A stretch of DNA of 64,000 bases from Paraliobacillus sp. PM-2 (GCF_001368815.1 NZ_CTEI01000002.1:124001-188000); one strand, 5' to 3'; shown: positions 27,973 through 39,238, numbered from the stretch's first letter. A program made the numbers and translations. Notes: generated by a model not told the origin, from the letters alone.

Positions 27973-29091
27973 TTAATCAAATAAATCTTCACCTGTATCA
28001 AATAGTGAATCCTCTAACTCAACATTTGAATTGACATGTTCAGAAATCAGACCAACTTTTTTTGCTTCTGATTCACTTTTAATATCAATTTTCCATCCAG
28101 TTAATCTAGCAGCTAGGCGTGCGTTTTGACCACGTTTTCCAATAGCCAGTGATAATTGATTATCTGGTACGATTACTGTTGTTGCTTTTTCTTCTTCATC
28201 TACCAGTACTGTAAGAACTTTAGAAGGACTAAGTGCGTTAGAAACATAAACAACCGGATCTTCAGACCACTCAACAATGTCAATTTTTTCACCTTTTAAT
28301 TCGTCTACAATGGTTTGAACGCGTTGTCCACGCTGACCAACACATGAGCCAACTGGATCAATGTCTGGATCTGGTGCATGCACAGATATTTTGGATCGGT
28401 CTCCCGCTTCTCTTGCTACGGAACGAATTTCTACAATTCCTTCGTAAATTTCTGGAACTTCCATCTCAAATAGTCGTTTTAATAAACCTGGGTGAGAACG
28501 AGAAACAAAAATTTGAGGCCCTTTGTTTGTATTCTCTACTTTTGTAACAAACACCTTGATACGATCATGCACATTGTAGGTTTCTGTTGGCATCTTTTCG
28601 CCTTCAGGTAACTTAGCTTCGACTTTACCTAAATTAATGTAAACAAAACGTGGATCGACTCGTTGAATAATACCATTCATAATATCTTCTTCACGGTCAA
28701 TATATTCATTGAAAATAACACCTCGCTCCGCTTCACGTACACGCTGTGTAACTACTTGTTTTGCGGCTTGCGCTGCGATTCGACCAAAATCTCTTGGCGT
28801 TACTTCTAATTCAATCACATCGCCAATTTCATAATTAGGATTTATTTCTTTTGCTTCTTCCAATCCAATTTGTTGTTGGCTATCTTCCACTTCTTCCACA
28901 ATTTCTTTGCGTGAAAATACATGCATACTTCCTGTTTCCTCATTCAAATCAACACGCACATTTGTTGCAGATTTAAAATTCTTTTTGTAAGCGGATATTA
29001 AAGCGGCCTCTAACGCTTCCATTAAAACCTCTTTGTTAATCCCTTTCTCTTTTTCCAAATACTGAATGGCATCAAAAAGCTCACTACTCAC
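27973..29091 (-). CDS. nusA: transcription termination/antitermination factor NusA
   Basis: RNA polymerase-associated factor of 372 residues acting in pausing, termination and antitermination. NusA_N (about 1-125), S1 (about 135-200), and two KH domains (about 230-345, with GSCVGQRGQRVQTI and AIGKRGQNARLAARLTGW). The short form without C-terminal acidic repeats is normal for Bacilli. GTG start at 29091, 7 nt behind GGGGG. Second gene after rimP. Confidence 0.96.
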   Translation of the reverse strand: MSSELFDAIQYLEKEKGINKEVLMEALEAALISAYKKNFKSATNVRVDLNEETGSMHVFSRKEIVEEVEDSQQQIGLEEAKEINPNYEIGDVIELEVTPRDFGRIAAQAAKQVVTQRVREAERGVIFNEYIDREEDIMNGIIQRVDPRFVYINLGKVEAKLPEGEKMPTETYNVHDRIKVFVTKVENTNKGPQIFVSRSHPGLLKRLFEMEVPEIYEGIVEIRSVAREAGDRSKISVHAPDPDIDPVGSCVGQRGQRVQTIVDELKGEKIDIVEWSEDPVVYVSNALSPSKVLTVLVDEEEKATTVIVPDNQLSLAIGKRGQNARLAARLTGWKIDIKSESEAKKVGLISEHVNSNVELEDSLFDTGEDLFD

Positions 29092-29104
29092 TACTCTTCC
29101 CCCT

Positions 29105-29578
29105 TTAATTAAATGTAACTGCTAAACGAGCCTTTGCAATTTTTTTATATGGAATTTGTACTTGTTTCTTACGTGTTTTTACTTTTATTTCTATTGTAAC
29201 AAACGTTCCATCATATCCGATTAATTCACCTTCAAATGTTTTTGCGCCTTCATAGGGCTCATATAAAGATATAAATATTGTTTTGCCAATATTATCTTTA
29301 AAGTCTTGTTCTTTTTTTAGTGGCCTTTCAGCCCCTGGCGAAGACACTTCTAGATAATAGGGTACAGAAACAGGATCCTCTTGATCTAACTGTTCACTTA
29401 ATTGTTCTGATACGATGCCGCACTCTTCAATGTCTACACCATCAGATTTATCAATGAACACACGCAAAAACCAGTTTTTTCCTTCTTTTTCAAATTCAAT
29501 ATCAACAAGTTCAAGGTTCATTTTATCTAATATTGGTTCAACAATTTCTCTTGTTTTCTCAGTCACTTTCAAACCCAT
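29105..29578 (-). CDS. rimP: ribosome maturation factor RimP
   Basis: 30S maturation factor of 157 residues with the N-terminal domain ([32 protein letters not shown]) and a C-terminal Sm-like barrel. First gene of the rimP-nusA-rnpM-ylxQ-infB-ylxP-rbfA operon. ATG 9 nt after AAAGGAGG. The promoter is presumably within 29590-29700 after two terminators, but no -35/-10 pair stands out. Confidence 0.95.
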   Translation of the reverse strand: MGLKVTEKTREIVEPILDKMNLELVDIEFEKEGKNWFLRVFIDKSDGVDIEECGIVSEQLSEQLDQEDPVSVPYYLEVSSPGAERPLKKEQDFKDNIGKTIFISLYEPYEGAKTFEGELIGYDGTFVTIEIKVKTRKKQVQIPYKKIAKARLAVTFN

Positions 29579-29703
29579 TATCGTTACCTCCTTTAATATG
29601 TAGATTTATTTTCGTAGTGTTACCTAGTGCAATCGTTTTAACTTTATTATTTACTAATCAGTTTACGCTTTTTTCATTTTTTTCATTAATACAATTGTAG
29701 AAT

Positions 29704-29733
29704 TATAAAACCCTTGCCATCAATCGGCAAGGG
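29704..29733 (-). terminator. second intrinsic terminator in the polC-rimP gap
   Basis: Perfect 8-bp stem (arms 29726-29733 and 29711-29718), 7-nt loop, tail TTTTATAATT. About 85 bases after the first terminator. The gap 29579-29924 (346 bases) contains the two terminators, the unlocated rimP promoter and no ORF of note; the second terminator may back up the first or end a small transcript. Confidence 0.7.
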
Positions 29734-29816
29734 AACACTACTTTCTAACTAAGATCATGGCTTGTCGTACTTTACTTTCAATACTTGCACATACAATATC
29801 AAAGACATTATATGTC

Positions 29817-29844
29817 GAACAAAAGAGTGGGTTTCCCCACTCTT
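29817..29844 (-). terminator. intrinsic terminator after polC
   Basis: Perfect 9-bp stem (arms 29836-29844 and 29823-29831) with a GAAA tetraloop and a short T-rich tail. 80 bases after the polC stop. Confidence 0.75.
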
Positions 29845-29924
29845 TCTTTAACGTATCTTTTCGTAACACTATTTACTATAGCATATTCTACGTTATTATG
29901 CAAATAATGCCTGTAAATTAGTAT

Positions 29925-32900
29925 TTAAAATAAAGATAGTTGATTCTTTTCTTCCATTCCATCTAAACAACCATGATCATCTAAATACTCTAAAACCGTT
30001 TTTGAAATTCTACTTCTTTCTCTTAAGTCTTCTTTTGATAGAAATTCACCTTGTTCACGGGCTTTAACAATATTTAAAGCTGCGTTTGTCCCTAAACCAT
30101 CTACTGCATTAAATGGTGGAATTAATGTGTTACCCTCAACTAAGAAGTCTGTTGCACTTGAACGATATAAGTCTACTTTCTGAAAAGTAAATCCTCTTTT
30201 ATTCATCTCCAAGGATAGTTCCAATACCGTTAATAAACTTTTTTCTTTTGGTGAGGCATCGTGACCTTTTGTCAGAATTTCTTCCATTCGTTTTTTAATG
30301 GTTTCGCCACCTTTAATCATTGTATCTAATTCAAAATCATCTGCACGAACAGAAAAGTAAGCAGCGTAGAATAGTATAGGATGATGAACCTTGAAATACG
30401 CAATTCGAATAGCCATAAGAACATAAGCAGCCGCATGTGCTTTAGGGAACATATATTTTATTTTTTTACATGAATCAATATACCAGTCTGGTACATCATG
30501 CTTCTTCATTTCAACAATCCATTCATCTTGTAGGCCTTTCCCTTTACGAACGAATTCCATAATTTTAAAAGCTAAAGATGCATCTAATCCTTTATGCATG
30601 AGATATACCATAATATCATCTCGACAACCGATTACATCAGGTAATTCGCATATTCCATCATCTATCAAATCCTTAGCATTTCCTACCCATACATCTGTAC
30701 CATGAGAAAGACCTGAAATAATAACTAATTCAGCAAAGGTTTTTGGCTTCGTATCCTCTAACATCTGTCTTACAAATCGTGTACCAAATTCAGGAACACC
30801 TAATGTACCTGTTTTACACATGATTTCTTCAGAAGTAACACCTAATACTTCAGGTCCAGAGAATATCTTCATTACTTCATCATCATCTGTAGGGATTGTT
30901 TTAGGGTCAATACCGCTTAAATCTTGTAGCATACGAATAACTGTCGGATCATCGTGTCCTAAAATATCTAATTTTAATAAGTTATCATGAATCGAATGGA
31001 AATCAAAATGTGTTGTTTTCCACTCCGAATTTCGATCATCTGCTGGATACTGAATTGGAGTAAAATCATAAATCTCCTTGTCATCCGGAACAACAATAAT
31101 ACCTCCTGGATGTTGACCAGTTGTTCGCTTTACTCCTGTACATCCTTGAACTAAACGATCTACTTCGACATTTTTTATCTGTAGTTGATGATCACTTGCA
31201 TAGCCTTTAACATAGCCATAAGCTGTTTTCTCTGCAACAGTCCCAATTGTACCAGCACGATAAACCTTATCTTCTCCAAATAAAATTTTTGTATAATTAT
31301 GCGCTTTAGGTTGGTATTCACCTGAAAAATTCAAATCAATATCAGGTACTTTATCACCTTTAAAACCCAAAAATGTCTCAAAGGGAATATCTTGACCATC
31401 TTTTCTAAATTCTTCTCCACATTGAGGACATTTTTTATCAGGTAAATCAAACCCACTTCCTACTGAACCATCTGTGAAAAACTCATGATACTGACAGTTT
31501 GGACAAACATAATGTGGTGGTAAGGGATTTACCTCTGTAATTTCAGTTAGCGTCGCAATTAAAGACGAGCCAACAGAACCACGGGATCCTACTAAATAGC
31601 CATCATCCAAAGATTTCTTTACCAATTTGTGTGAAATCAAATAAATAACCGCAAAACCGTGTCCAATAATACTTTTTAGTTCTTTTTCTATTCTATTTTC
31701 CACGACTTCTGGTAACGCTTCTCCATAGATACTTCTTGCAAAGTTATAGCTCATTTCTCTAATTTCTTCTTCTGCACCATCTATGTTTGGCGTATATAAA
31801 TCTTCTTTTACTGGTTTAATTGCATTTATTTCATTTGCTATAGTTTGTGTATTAGTTACCACTATTTCTTGTGCCTTTTCGTCTCCCAGAAAAGAAAAGC
31901 ACTCTATCATTTGATCCGTTGTCCGAAATGGCACATCCGGTAATGACTGACGGCTTAATGGATTTCCACTTTGAGACTTAATAAGAATCTTACGATACAT
32001 TTTATCTTGTGCTTCAAGGTAGTGGACATTTCCAGTTGCAACACAAGGTTTATTCAACTTACCTGCAAGCTCAACTAAATTATGAATTATATCTAGAATT
32101 TGTGCTTCGTTCTGTACTAATTCACGTTCGATTAGTGGATAATAATTTGCCGGTGGCTGTACTTCTATATAATCATAAAAAGAAGCGACCTTTTCAGCTT
32201 CTGCTTGTGATTTTTGCATCATTGTTTCAAATAATTCACCTTTATCACAACCAGAACCTACTAACACACCTTCTCGGTACGCTTGTAACTTAGACCTTGG
32301 TATCCGTGGAACACGATAGAAATAATCAATATGTGCTAGCGAAACAAGTTTATATATATTTTTCAGTCCTACATCATTTTGGGCAAGTAGTGTTACATGA
32401 AATGGTCTTGCGCGTTGATATGCATTCCCTTCACCCATATGGAGGTTAAATTGATTATGATTGTCAATATTTCGTTCTTTTGCTTCTTTAATTAACTTCC
32501 ATAGTAAATAACCTGTCGCTTCTGCATCATAAATTGCACGGTGATGTTGTGTTAATTCAATATCAAACTTTTTACATAATGTATTTAGACGATGATTTTT
32601 TAAATTCGGTAATAGAAACCGCGCAAGCTCCAACGTATCAATCACCGGGTTGGTTGATTTAGCTATACCAGCCTTTTCAAACCCTTGATTTAAGAAACCC
32701 ATATCAAAACTAGCATTATGTGCAACTAAAATATCTGAACCAATCCATTGGTGGAAATCATGCAGCACTTCATCTACTTCTGGAGCGTTATTTACCATAT
32801 CATCTGTGATTCCAGTTAGATCAATCGTTGTTTGAGATAATGGATGGTGAGGATTGGCAAACGACTCAAATCGATCAACAATATTACCATCTTTCACTTT

Positions 32901-34214
32901 TACAGCGGCCAATTCAATGATTGTATCGTATACAGCAGATAAACCGGTTGTTTCCACATCAAACACTACATAGGTTGCAGTTGATAGATCAATATCTTGT
33001 TCATTATAAGCAATTGGAACGCCATCATCCACGATATTCGCTTCAACACCATAAATAACTTTCACCCCATGCTTTTGACTAGCAGAATAAGCTTCTGGAT
33101 AGGACTGAGCAACAGCATGATCCGTAATAGCAATTGCTGGATGGCCCCATTTAGCTGCTTGTTCAATTAATTTAGAAGCAGATACAACAGCATCCATTTG
33201 ACTCATTGTTGTGTGTGCATGTAATTCTACTCTTTTTTGATCAGCAGGCGCTTTATCTTCGCGCGTTTTGGCCTTTATTTCATTTAGGTCATTCATCATC
33301 ATCGTCAATTCATTACTGAATGTATCCGTTTGAATCGTCCCTCGAGCCTTTATCCACATTCCTTTGGTAGCTCGTTTAAAGTTCTCTGCATCTTGTTCAC
33401 CTTTGGAAAACATTTTTAATGTAAATGAGTCCGTATAATCCGTTACTTTTAAAATGAGCAAATGTCTGCCAGATCTTAATTCTCGAACATCTACATCAAA
33501 AACATAACCTTGCATTGTTATTCGTCTTTCTTCTTCAACAATTTCTTTCATTTGCGCTGGTTCATCATTAATTGGATAACCAAGTATTAATGGTTGATTG
33601 CTTTGATTTTTCTCTTCTTTCTTCGCTCTTTCTTCTTTTTCTTTTACTGCTTTTTGTACAATTTGTTGATCTTCAAGTGCTGTTTTCTCTCTAAACTTTT
33701 GTATGTCTTCTATTTCTGTTTTTGATTCAATTTTTAAAACAAAACTTTTAGAGCCAATTTTTTTGCAATACAATTGAAATGCGGGTTCTAACCGTTTCTT
33801 TAGCGCATTTGCCTCTGCTTCATTTCTTGCAACTAACTTCAGTGTATTTCCTTCTACTACAGGCTCCTGATTATGGATAAGATCGTGGTAAGCAGGTGAA
33901 AGATTTTTTGTTGATGTGATAAATTGTCTCCAATAAGCACAAATTTCTTCCGCTGACATTGTTAAGTCATCTGCATATAATGTTAATTGGACAAAGGCAA
34001 TATGAGCAAAAGTTTCTTGAAGTTTCAAATAAAATAATTGATAGACTTTAGCAGGTAGTACTTTAGGAATGTTTATGTGAAAATGCCATTGCTTTTCGTT
34101 CTTATACACTTCTAATTTGGTTAGCTTACTACCAATAAAAAATGTTTTATCGGGATTGCCTAAATCAATTTGTTCTAATAAAAGATCCATTTTCTCGTTA
34201 CTGGATATGGACAT
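29925..34214 (-). CDS. polC: DNA polymerase III alpha subunit PolC, Gram-positive type
   Basis: Replicative polymerase of 1429 residues. N-terminal domains, OB fold (about 235-320), PHP domain split around the exonuclease (HAHTTMSQ near residue 332), DEDD exonuclease with FDVETTGLS at about 418, a zinc site with CPNCQYHEF and CPQC, then the C-family polymerase core and helix-hairpin-helix. The start ATG at 34214 is preferred because AGGGGG lies 7-8 nt upstream; the frame extends to 34295 but those 27 residues overlap a hairpin. PolC of this kind is diagnostic of Firmicutes. Confidence 0.97.
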   Translation of the reverse strand: MSISSNEKMDLLLEQIDLGNPDKTFFIGSKLTKLEVYKNEKQWHFHINIPKVLPAKVYQLFYLKLQETFAHIAFVQLTLYADDLTMSAEEICAYWRQFITSTKNLSPAYHDLIHNQEPVVEGNTLKLVARNEAEANALKKRLEPAFQLYCKKIGSKSFVLKIESKTEIEDIQKFREKTALEDQQIVQKAVKEKEERAKKEEKNQSNQPLILGYPINDEPAQMKEIVEEERRITMQGYVFDVDVRELRSGRHLLILKVTDYTDSFTLKMFSKGEQDAENFKRATKGMWIKARGTIQTDTFSNELTMMMNDLNEIKAKTREDKAPADQKRVELHAHTTMSQMDAVVSASKLIEQAAKWGHPAIAITDHAVAQSYPEAYSASQKHGVKVIYGVEANIVDDGVPIAYNEQDIDLSTATYVVFDVETTGLSAVYDTIIELAAVKVKDGNIVDRFESFANPHHPLSQTTIDLTGITDDMVNNAPEVDEVLHDFHQWIGSDILVAHNASFDMGFLNQGFEKAGIAKSTNPVIDTLELARFLLPNLKNHRLNTLCKKFDIELTQHHRAIYDAEATGYLLWKLIKEAKERNIDNHNQFNLHMGEGNAYQRARPFHVTLLAQNDVGLKNIYKLVSLAHIDYFYRVPRIPRSKLQAYREGVLVGSGCDKGELFETMMQKSQAEAEKVASFYDYIEVQPPANYYPLIERELVQNEAQILDIIHNLVELAGKLNKPCVATGNVHYLEAQDKMYRKILIKSQSGNPLSRQSLPDVPFRTTDQMIECFSFLGDEKAQEIVVTNTQTIANEINAIKPVKEDLYTPNIDGAEEEIREMSYNFARSIYGEALPEVVENRIEKELKSIIGHGFAVIYLISHKLVKKSLDDGYLVGSRGSVGSSLIATLTEITEVNPLPPHYVCPNCQYHEFFTDGSVGSGFDLPDKKCPQCGEEFRKDGQDIPFETFLGFKGDKVPDIDLNFSGEYQPKAHNYTKILFGEDKVYRAGTIGTVAEKTAYGYVKGYASDHQLQIKNVEVDRLVQGCTGVKRTTGQHPGGIIVVPDDKEIYDFTPIQYPADDRNSEWKTTHFDFHSIHDNLLKLDILGHDDPTVIRMLQDLSGIDPKTIPTDDDEVMKIFSGPEVLGVTSEEIMCKTGTLGVPEFGTRFVRQMLEDTKPKTFAELVIISGLSHGTDVWVGNAKDLIDDGICELPDVIGCRDDIMVYLMHKGLDASLAFKIMEFVRKGKGLQDEWIVEMKKHDVPDWYIDSCKKIKYMFPKAHAAAYVLMAIRIAYFKVHHPILFYAAYFSVRADDFELDTMIKGGETIKKRMEEILTKGHDASPKEKSLLTVLELSLEMNKRGFTFQKVDLYRSSATDFLVEGNTLIPPFNAVDGLGTNAALNIVKAREQGEFLSKEDLRERSRISKTVLEYLDDHGCLDGMEEKNQLSLF

Positions 34215-34271
34215 ATTCTTTCCCCCTATGAATCCAGAACCCTGAATGCATTTTGTTGTGTGATGACGAAT

Positions 34272-34301
34272 AAACACCCATGTCACAAAAGACAAGGGTG
34301 C
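34272..34301 (-). terminator. probable terminator after proS
   Basis: Ten-bp stem with one mismatch (arms about 34292-34301 and 34274-34283), loop of about 8, and a weak T-rich tail (TTTATT). Lies between proS and polC. Weaker than the others in the window. Confidence 0.4.
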
Positions 34302-34366
34302 TTATCACCTATGAAACTACAGTTTTCCTCTTGACAAAATGTTTAATCTATTTTGATACATTCTTT

Positions 34367-36067
34367 CTAAACTAACAAAGATTGAATATGATCAATCACC
34401 TCAGATTGTTGATGTTCTGATTGTTCACCGTTCTCTCTTATTTTGCATTCCACATAACCTTCGCTTGCACGTTTACCAACAGTTATACGAATAGGAATAC
34501 CAATCAAGTCACTATCAGCAAACTTAACACCTGCACGCTCCGAACGATCATCATATAATACGTCAATTCCTTTTGCTCGTAACGCTTGATACAAGTGATC
34601 AGCTACCTCTACTTGGTCTTCTTTTTTACTGTTCATCACTAACAAATGCACTTGGAAAGGTGCGAGTTGTTTAGGCCATACCATACCTTTTTCATCATGA
34701 TATTGCTCCACAATCGCTGCTAATGTCCTTGATACCCCAATACCATAGCAACCCATAATTAATGTCTTTGCTTTACCTTGTTCATTTAAGAAATTAGCAC
34801 CTAGCTTTTCTGCATAAAAAGAACCTAGTTTAAAGACTTGTCCAATTTCAATTCCTCTAGCAAACTGAAGTTTCCCACTTCCATCAGGAGAAGGGTCACC
34901 TTCTTTAACAAAGCGAAGGTCAGCAAATTGTGTTACTTTAAAATCACGTTCAGGGTTGACATTAACATAATGATAGCCATCTTCATTTGCACCACAAGTA
35001 GCATTACGAACATAACGAACGCCATAATCTGCAATAATCTCTACGTCACTAGAACAATGGATAGGGCCCAATGAACCAAATCCCGCATGAAACAAGTTTG
35101 TAGCATCTTCTTCAGTGGCTAACTCCACTGTAGATGCTTGATAAAGATGCTTCAACTTAATATCATTTACCTCATGATCTCCTCTAGTAACTACTAACAC
35201 AAAGGATTGATCTATTTTAAATAGCAACGTCTTTAACCCTTGTTCCAGTGAATGACCTAGAAAATCTGCAACTTCTTGCATCGTTTTTTGATTTGGTGTA
35301 GCTAATTTATCTAATGGTAGCATGGTTTCCTGCGACTCAGTATATTGATCCATTGAAGGAGCCATTTCTATATTAGCTGCATAGGACGAAGTATCTGAAA
35401 ATGCTATCACATCTTCCCCCACTTCAGATAATGCCATGAATTCATGTGTATCCTTACCACCCATCGCGCCTGAATCAGCGATCACTGCTCTAAAGTTCAA
35501 ACCTAAGCGTGAGAAAATATTAGAATAAGCTTGATACATTAGCTCATAAGCTTGATCAAGACTTTCATAAGAATCGTGGAAAGAATAAGCATCTTTCATT
35601 ACAAATTCTCTTCCTCTTAATAATCCGAATCGAGGACGTTTTTCATCACGGTACTTCGTTTGAATTTGATATAATGTTAGAGGTAATTTCTTGTAGCTGT
35701 TCAATTCATCCTTTACCAAGCTAGTAATTACTTCTTCATGCGTAGCACCTAGTGCAAATGAACGATCATGGCGATCTTTCATCCGCATTAATTCCGGACC
35801 AAATGCATCCCATCTTTCTGTTTGATGCCATAGTTCAGCAGGTTGTAGAGCTGGCATTAACATTTCATTTGCTCCAGTTGCATCCATTTCTTCTCGAATG
35901 ATCGCTTCTATATGTTGTAATACTTTCTTTCCTAAAGGAAGAAAGCTATAAATACCCGAGGCAGTTTGTCGAATAAAACCGGCTCGGAGTAATAGTTGAT
36001 GGCTGACTATATCTGCATCAGCAGGTACTTCTTTTAGTGTAGGAATAAAAGCTTGACTTTGTCGCAT
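34367..36067 (-). CDS. proS: prolyl-tRNA synthetase
   Basis: Class II synthetase of 566 residues that charges tRNA-Pro. Bacterial-type ProS with motif 1 and 2 regions ([40 protein letters not shown]), the YbaK-like editing insertion (about 235-390) and the anticodon domain with [18 protein letters not shown]. The ATG at 36067 has AGAAAGG 10 nt upstream; the longer frame to 36106 adds 13 non-conserved residues. No T-box leader is visible upstream; a 14-bp palindrome overlaps the candidate promoter instead. Confidence 0.96.
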   Translation of the reverse strand: MRQSQAFIPTLKEVPADADIVSHQLLLRAGFIRQTASGIYSFLPLGKKVLQHIEAIIREEMDATGANEMLMPALQPAELWHQTERWDAFGPELMRMKDRHDRSFALGATHEEVITSLVKDELNSYKKLPLTLYQIQTKYRDEKRPRFGLLRGREFVMKDAYSFHDSYESLDQAYELMYQAYSNIFSRLGLNFRAVIADSGAMGGKDTHEFMALSEVGEDVIAFSDTSSYAANIEMAPSMDQYTESQETMLPLDKLATPNQKTMQEVADFLGHSLEQGLKTLLFKIDQSFVLVVTRGDHEVNDIKLKHLYQASTVELATEEDATNLFHAGFGSLGPIHCSSDVEIIADYGVRYVRNATCGANEDGYHYVNVNPERDFKVTQFADLRFVKEGDPSPDGSGKLQFARGIEIGQVFKLGSFYAEKLGANFLNEQGKAKTLIMGCYGIGVSRTLAAIVEQYHDEKGMVWPKQLAPFQVHLLVMNSKKEDQVEVADHLYQALRAKGIDVLYDDRSERAGVKFADSDLIGIPIRITVGKRASEGYVECKIRENGEQSEHQQSEVIDHIQSLLV

Positions 36068-36131
36068 ATTATCTAACCTTTCTTTACCAATTCTTACAAT
36101 AAACAAAAACTCATTATGAGATAACCGCTAT

Positions 36132-36159
36132 AAGATATAGAAATACGCTTATCTGTAAA
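36132..36159 (-). promoter_or_regulatory. candidate proS promoter overlapped by a palindrome
   Basis: Minus strand TTTACA (36154-36159), 16-bp spacer, TATCTT (36132-36137). The perfect 14-bp palindrome TAAACAGCTGTTTA occupies 36156-36169 and covers most of the -35. Promoter match is modest. Confidence 0.35.
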
Positions 36160-36218
36160 CAGCTGTTTATTGTTATTTTGTTTAAATTTTTTTATCCATT
36201 GTCACAAAAACAAGATAA

Positions 36219-37475
36219 TTATAAAAATAATCGTTGAATATCGTTCCAAGTAACAACAATCATTAACAACATTAGTAATGCAAAACCTATAAAATGAACA
36301 ATCCCTTCCTTTTCAGGGGACATTGGTTTCCCTCTAACCGCTTCGATACCAACGAATAATAATCTCCCGCCATCCAATGCAGGTAAAGGTAGCAGGTTAA
36401 TAATTCCTAAGTTTACACTTAGAATTGCAGTCCATGTCATAAAATTAATAAAACCAGTTTGGACAACTTGATCTGTTGCATCATATATACCTACCGGACC
36501 AGAAAGCATATCAATAGAGAACTGCCCAGTTACTAATTTACCTAAATTGACAACAATTAATTTTGAATACTCATATGTTTGACTGAAACTATGTGGTATT
36601 GCACGCCATGATGAACTATCTAAACTTTGCATTACTCCTAATTGACCAACATTTCCTTCTGGACCTTCAATCGAACGAGGTGTAACCGATAATGTTTCTT
36701 GATTACCATTCCGCAGTACAGTCATTTCCAATGTTTCTTCTGGATTAGCTCGAACAATCTCTTGGAACTCCGTCCACCTAGAAATAGACTGGTTATTTAT
36801 TTTTATTATTTCATCACCTGATTGAAAGCCTGCTTGATCAGCGGGACTATTGTCTTGAATAGAAGCTAATCTTGCTTCTTCAGATGGCACACCTTGTGTA
36901 AATCCCAAGATAGCAAATATAACAATCGTTAAAACAAAGTTCATCATCGGGCCGGCAAACAGTTGCATTGCACGTTGTCGTTTTGTTTTTGCAGAAAATT
37001 GTCGATCATAAGGAGCAATTTGTGTCTCCGTTTCATTCATTACAAAGTCTGCTGTTGGTTCAATAGTAAAAGTAAGTAACTCGTCTTCACCAATATCATA
37101 GCCTCTGATGAAGAGGTCATGCTCTAAGTCAGCTTTTTCTACCTCAATAACTTGTGCATTCGGGTGCTTCGTTTTATTATTAACAATAATTTTAGAAACT
37201 GTACCTTCATCAGTGAATTCCAAACCAATATGTTGACCAGCTTTTATCTCAATTATTTCCGGATCTTCACCAGCTACACGTACATACCCACCCATAGGTA
37301 ATAGTCTAATGGTGTATAACGTTTCACTTTTCTTTATGGAAAAGACTTTAGGTCCAAATCCGATAGCAAACTCTCTAACAAGCATCCCTGTTTTTTTAGC
37401 AAAAATAAAATGTCCAAATTCATGAACAAACACAAGCAATCCGAACATTAAAATGAATGCAATAATAGTATTCAA
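36219..37475 (-). CDS. rseP: site-2 protease RseP/RasP
   Basis: Membrane-embedded zinc protease of 418 residues that cleaves anti-sigma factors and other membrane peptides within the bilayer. HEFGH zinc site (residues 18-22), a central PDZ domain (about 195-280, following a VPSEEARLASIQDNSPADQ stretch) and the second active-site motif NLLPLPALDGG near residue 355. The TTG at 37475 is chosen: AGGAG lies 10 nt upstream and the protein then starts as NTIIAF like B. subtilis RasP; a GTG at 37484 stands only 1 nt from the Shine-Dalgarno. Upstream lies what appears to be a dxr scar rather than dxr. Confidence 0.92.
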   Translation of the reverse strand: MNTIIAFILMFGLLVFVHEFGHFIFAKKTGMLVREFAIGFGPKVFSIKKSETLYTIRLLPMGGYVRVAGEDPEIIEIKAGQHIGLEFTDEGTVSKIIVNNKTKHPNAQVIEVEKADLEHDLFIRGYDIGEDELLTFTIEPTADFVMNETETQIAPYDRQFSAKTKRQRAMQLFAGPMMNFVLTIVIFAILGFTQGVPSEEARLASIQDNSPADQAGFQSGDEIIKINNQSISRWTEFQEIVRANPEETLEMTVLRNGNQETLSVTPRSIEGPEGNVGQLGVMQSLDSSSWRAIPHSFSQTYEYSKLIVVNLGKLVTGQFSIDMLSGPVGIYDATDQVVQTGFINFMTWTAILSVNLGIINLLPLPALDGGRLLFVGIEAVRGKPMSPEKEGIVHFIGFALLMLLMIVVTWNDIQRLFL

Positions 37476-37541
37476 TACTAGCACGCTCCTTTACTTCATT
37501 AAAAAGCTATCAATTATTCTTATATTATAACCTATTTTAAC

Positions 37542-37638
37542 TTATTTCACATAAGTAGCAATCTTTTCAAGTTCTTGATAGTTAATTGCTTTATGATCTT
37601 GCAATCCTTTTCAATGAGGTTTTCTGGTACACTCCTAT
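37542..37638 (-). pseudogene. dxr: possible 3' remnant of dxr (IspC)
   Basis: The dxr gene normally lies between cdsA and rseP in Bacilli, but only 169 bases are here. Within them the minus strand reads, in one frame, VPENLIEK and, after a one-base shift, LQDHKAINYQELEKIATYVK followed by TAA. This resembles the C-terminal helix of DXR (LIE-x2-L-x2-H pattern) and ends in the right place before rseP, with an AGGAG just after the cdsA stop where a dxr Shine-Dalgarno would lie. I infer a deletion that removed nearly all of dxr. Similarity is judged from memory of the family and could be chance. Confidence 0.4.
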
Positions 37639-37644
37639 CTGATT

Positions 37645-38433
37645 CTATGAGACAAATTGAATAAAATGCAAAAATGGAAAAACAAATAACCAACTATCAA
37701 AACGATCTAATATTCCACCATGACCAGGCAAAAGATTTCCCGAGTCCTTTACATTATAATAACGTTTGAACGCTGATTCAACCAAATCACCAATTTGTCC
37801 ACAAGCACTAGCAAAAATGGTAACAACAATAACAACAATCATAGAAGTGTGTACTGGTGCAAAGAATTGAAAAATTATTGCAACTAAGCAAGCTAAGATA
37901 ATTCCGCCAACCGCACCCTCTATCGTCTTGTTGGGACTAATTTCCGGCCAAAGTTTGTGTTTTCCAAATGCCCGTCCAAAAAAATACGCGCCAGTGTCGG
38001 TTGCAAGGATAACTACTATACCATAAAAAATATATTGTAATCCAAACGCCTGTGTTTCCATAAAATAATAAAAACCTAGTCCAACATAAATAGCTGATAA
38101 TACTAGAAAACCGGCGTCTTCAAAAGTGAATTTATTTTTAACCAGAACAGTATATCCTAATAAAATAAGCACAATAAACAATGTTAATTCAGATTTATTT
38201 GTACCAATTTGATTAAAGAGTTGGTCACCAGTTGGTAGAATTAAAATCCATAATAATACAAGAGTAAATAACATTGGAATTGGATAACTTGTCATTTTTC
38301 TCATATGCAACAACTCAATTAAACCAATAGAACCTATTAGGTACATAATAAAATAAAAGGGAATGCCCCCTATAAATACAAAAGGAAAAAACAATAAAAT
38401 GGCTATAATTGCAGTAATAATTCTTTGCTTCAT
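37645..38433 (-). CDS. cdsA: phosphatidate cytidylyltransferase
   Basis: Membrane enzyme making CDP-diacylglycerol for phospholipid synthesis. 262 residues with about seven to eight hydrophobic segments and the CDP signature SAFKRYYNVKDSGNLLPGHG followed by GILDRFDS (about 215-243), plus SPNKTIEGAVGG. The ATG at 38433 (MKQRII) with AGGTG upstream is chosen; the frame extends to 38508 but would overlap uppS and lacks family similarity. Follows uppS closely, as in most Bacilli. Confidence 0.94.
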   Translation of the reverse strand: MKQRIITAIIAILLFFPFVFIGGIPFYFIMYLIGSIGLIELLHMRKMTSYPIPMLFTLVLLWILILPTGDQLFNQIGTNKSELTLFIVLILLGYTVLVKNKFTFEDAGFLVLSAIYVGLGFYYFMETQAFGLQYIFYGIVVILATDTGAYFFGRAFGKHKLWPEISPNKTIEGAVGGIILACLVAIIFQFFAPVHTSMIVVIVVTIFASACGQIGDLVESAFKRYYNVKDSGNLLPGHGGILDRFDSWLFVFPFLHFIQFVS

Positions 38434-38443
38434 TTCTTCACAC

Positions 38444-39238
38444 CTATTCTTTATTCGATTTATTATTCGAAAGCCCACCAAATCTTCGTTTTCGATTCTG
38501 GTAATCACTTAACGCCTTTTCAAAAACAGTTTCATTAAAGTCTGGCCAGTATACATCGGTAAACCAAAACTCAGCATATGCTACTTGCCACAATAGAAAA
38601 TTACTCAGGCGTTGTTCTCCGCTTGTTCGTATGACCAAATCAGGATCTATTAGATCTTTCGTATATAAATACTTAGAAAGTAATTGTTCATCAAGCGCAT
38701 CAAGAGTTAAAGTATTTGCTTGCACATCTTTCGTTATTTGTTGAATCGCTTGAATAATTTCGTGCCTGCTCCCATAATTTAACGCTATATTTAAAATCAA
38801 ACCATCATTTTTTTCCGTTCGTTTTTTTGCTTCATTCACCGCTTCTTGTGTATGCATTGGTAACAAATCAAAGGCACCGATTGTTTTTATCTGTACGTTT
38901 TCTTCAATTAATTCTGGTAAATAAATATGTATAAATTCTTTTGGCAGCTTTAGAATATAATCTACTTCACTCTTTGGGCGTTTCCAATTTTCTGTAGAAA
39001 ACGCATATAAAGTGAGTATTTTCACCCCGTGTTTATTAGCTACACGAACAATATCTCGAACATTGTCCATACCTTGTTTATGCCCCGCTAAACGAGGTAA
39101 TCCTCGTTTTTTTGCCCACCTTCCATTTCCATCCATAATGATTGCTATATGTTCAGGTACATTATATATCGTATCTAGTGTATGTGTTTGTTCTTTATTT
39201 TTATTTTTCATTTTATTTAAAAATGGTAGTCTAAGCAT
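38444..39238 (-). CDS. uppS: undecaprenyl diphosphate synthase
   Basis: Cis-prenyltransferase of 264 residues that builds the C55 lipid carrier from IPP and farnesyl diphosphate. Motif HIAIIMDGNGRWAKKRGLPR (about 31-50) carries the catalytic Asp, and FSTENWKRP and RTSGEQRLSNFLLWQVAYAE regions are intact. It depends on an IPP supply, notable because dxr looks deleted two genes downstream. Start ATG has GGAGG 12 nt upstream; a second ATG nine codons in is possible. Confidence 0.95.
   Translation of the reverse strand: MLRLPFLNKMKNKNKEQTHTLDTIYNVPEHIAIIMDGNGRWAKKRGLPRLAGHKQGMDNVRDIVRVANKHGVKILTLYAFSTENWKRPKSEVDYILKLPKEFIHIYLPELIEENVQIKTIGAFDLLPMHTQEAVNEAKKRTEKNDGLILNIALNYGSRHEIIQAIQQITKDVQANTLTLDALDEQLLSKYLYTKDLIDPDLVIRTSGEQRLSNFLLWQVAYAEFWFTDVYWPDFNETVFEKALSDYQNRKRRFGGLSNNKSNKE

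Noticed and set aside
36068-36218. T-box leader before proS
   Set aside because: Too short, and the conserved T-box sequence and antiterminator are not seen.
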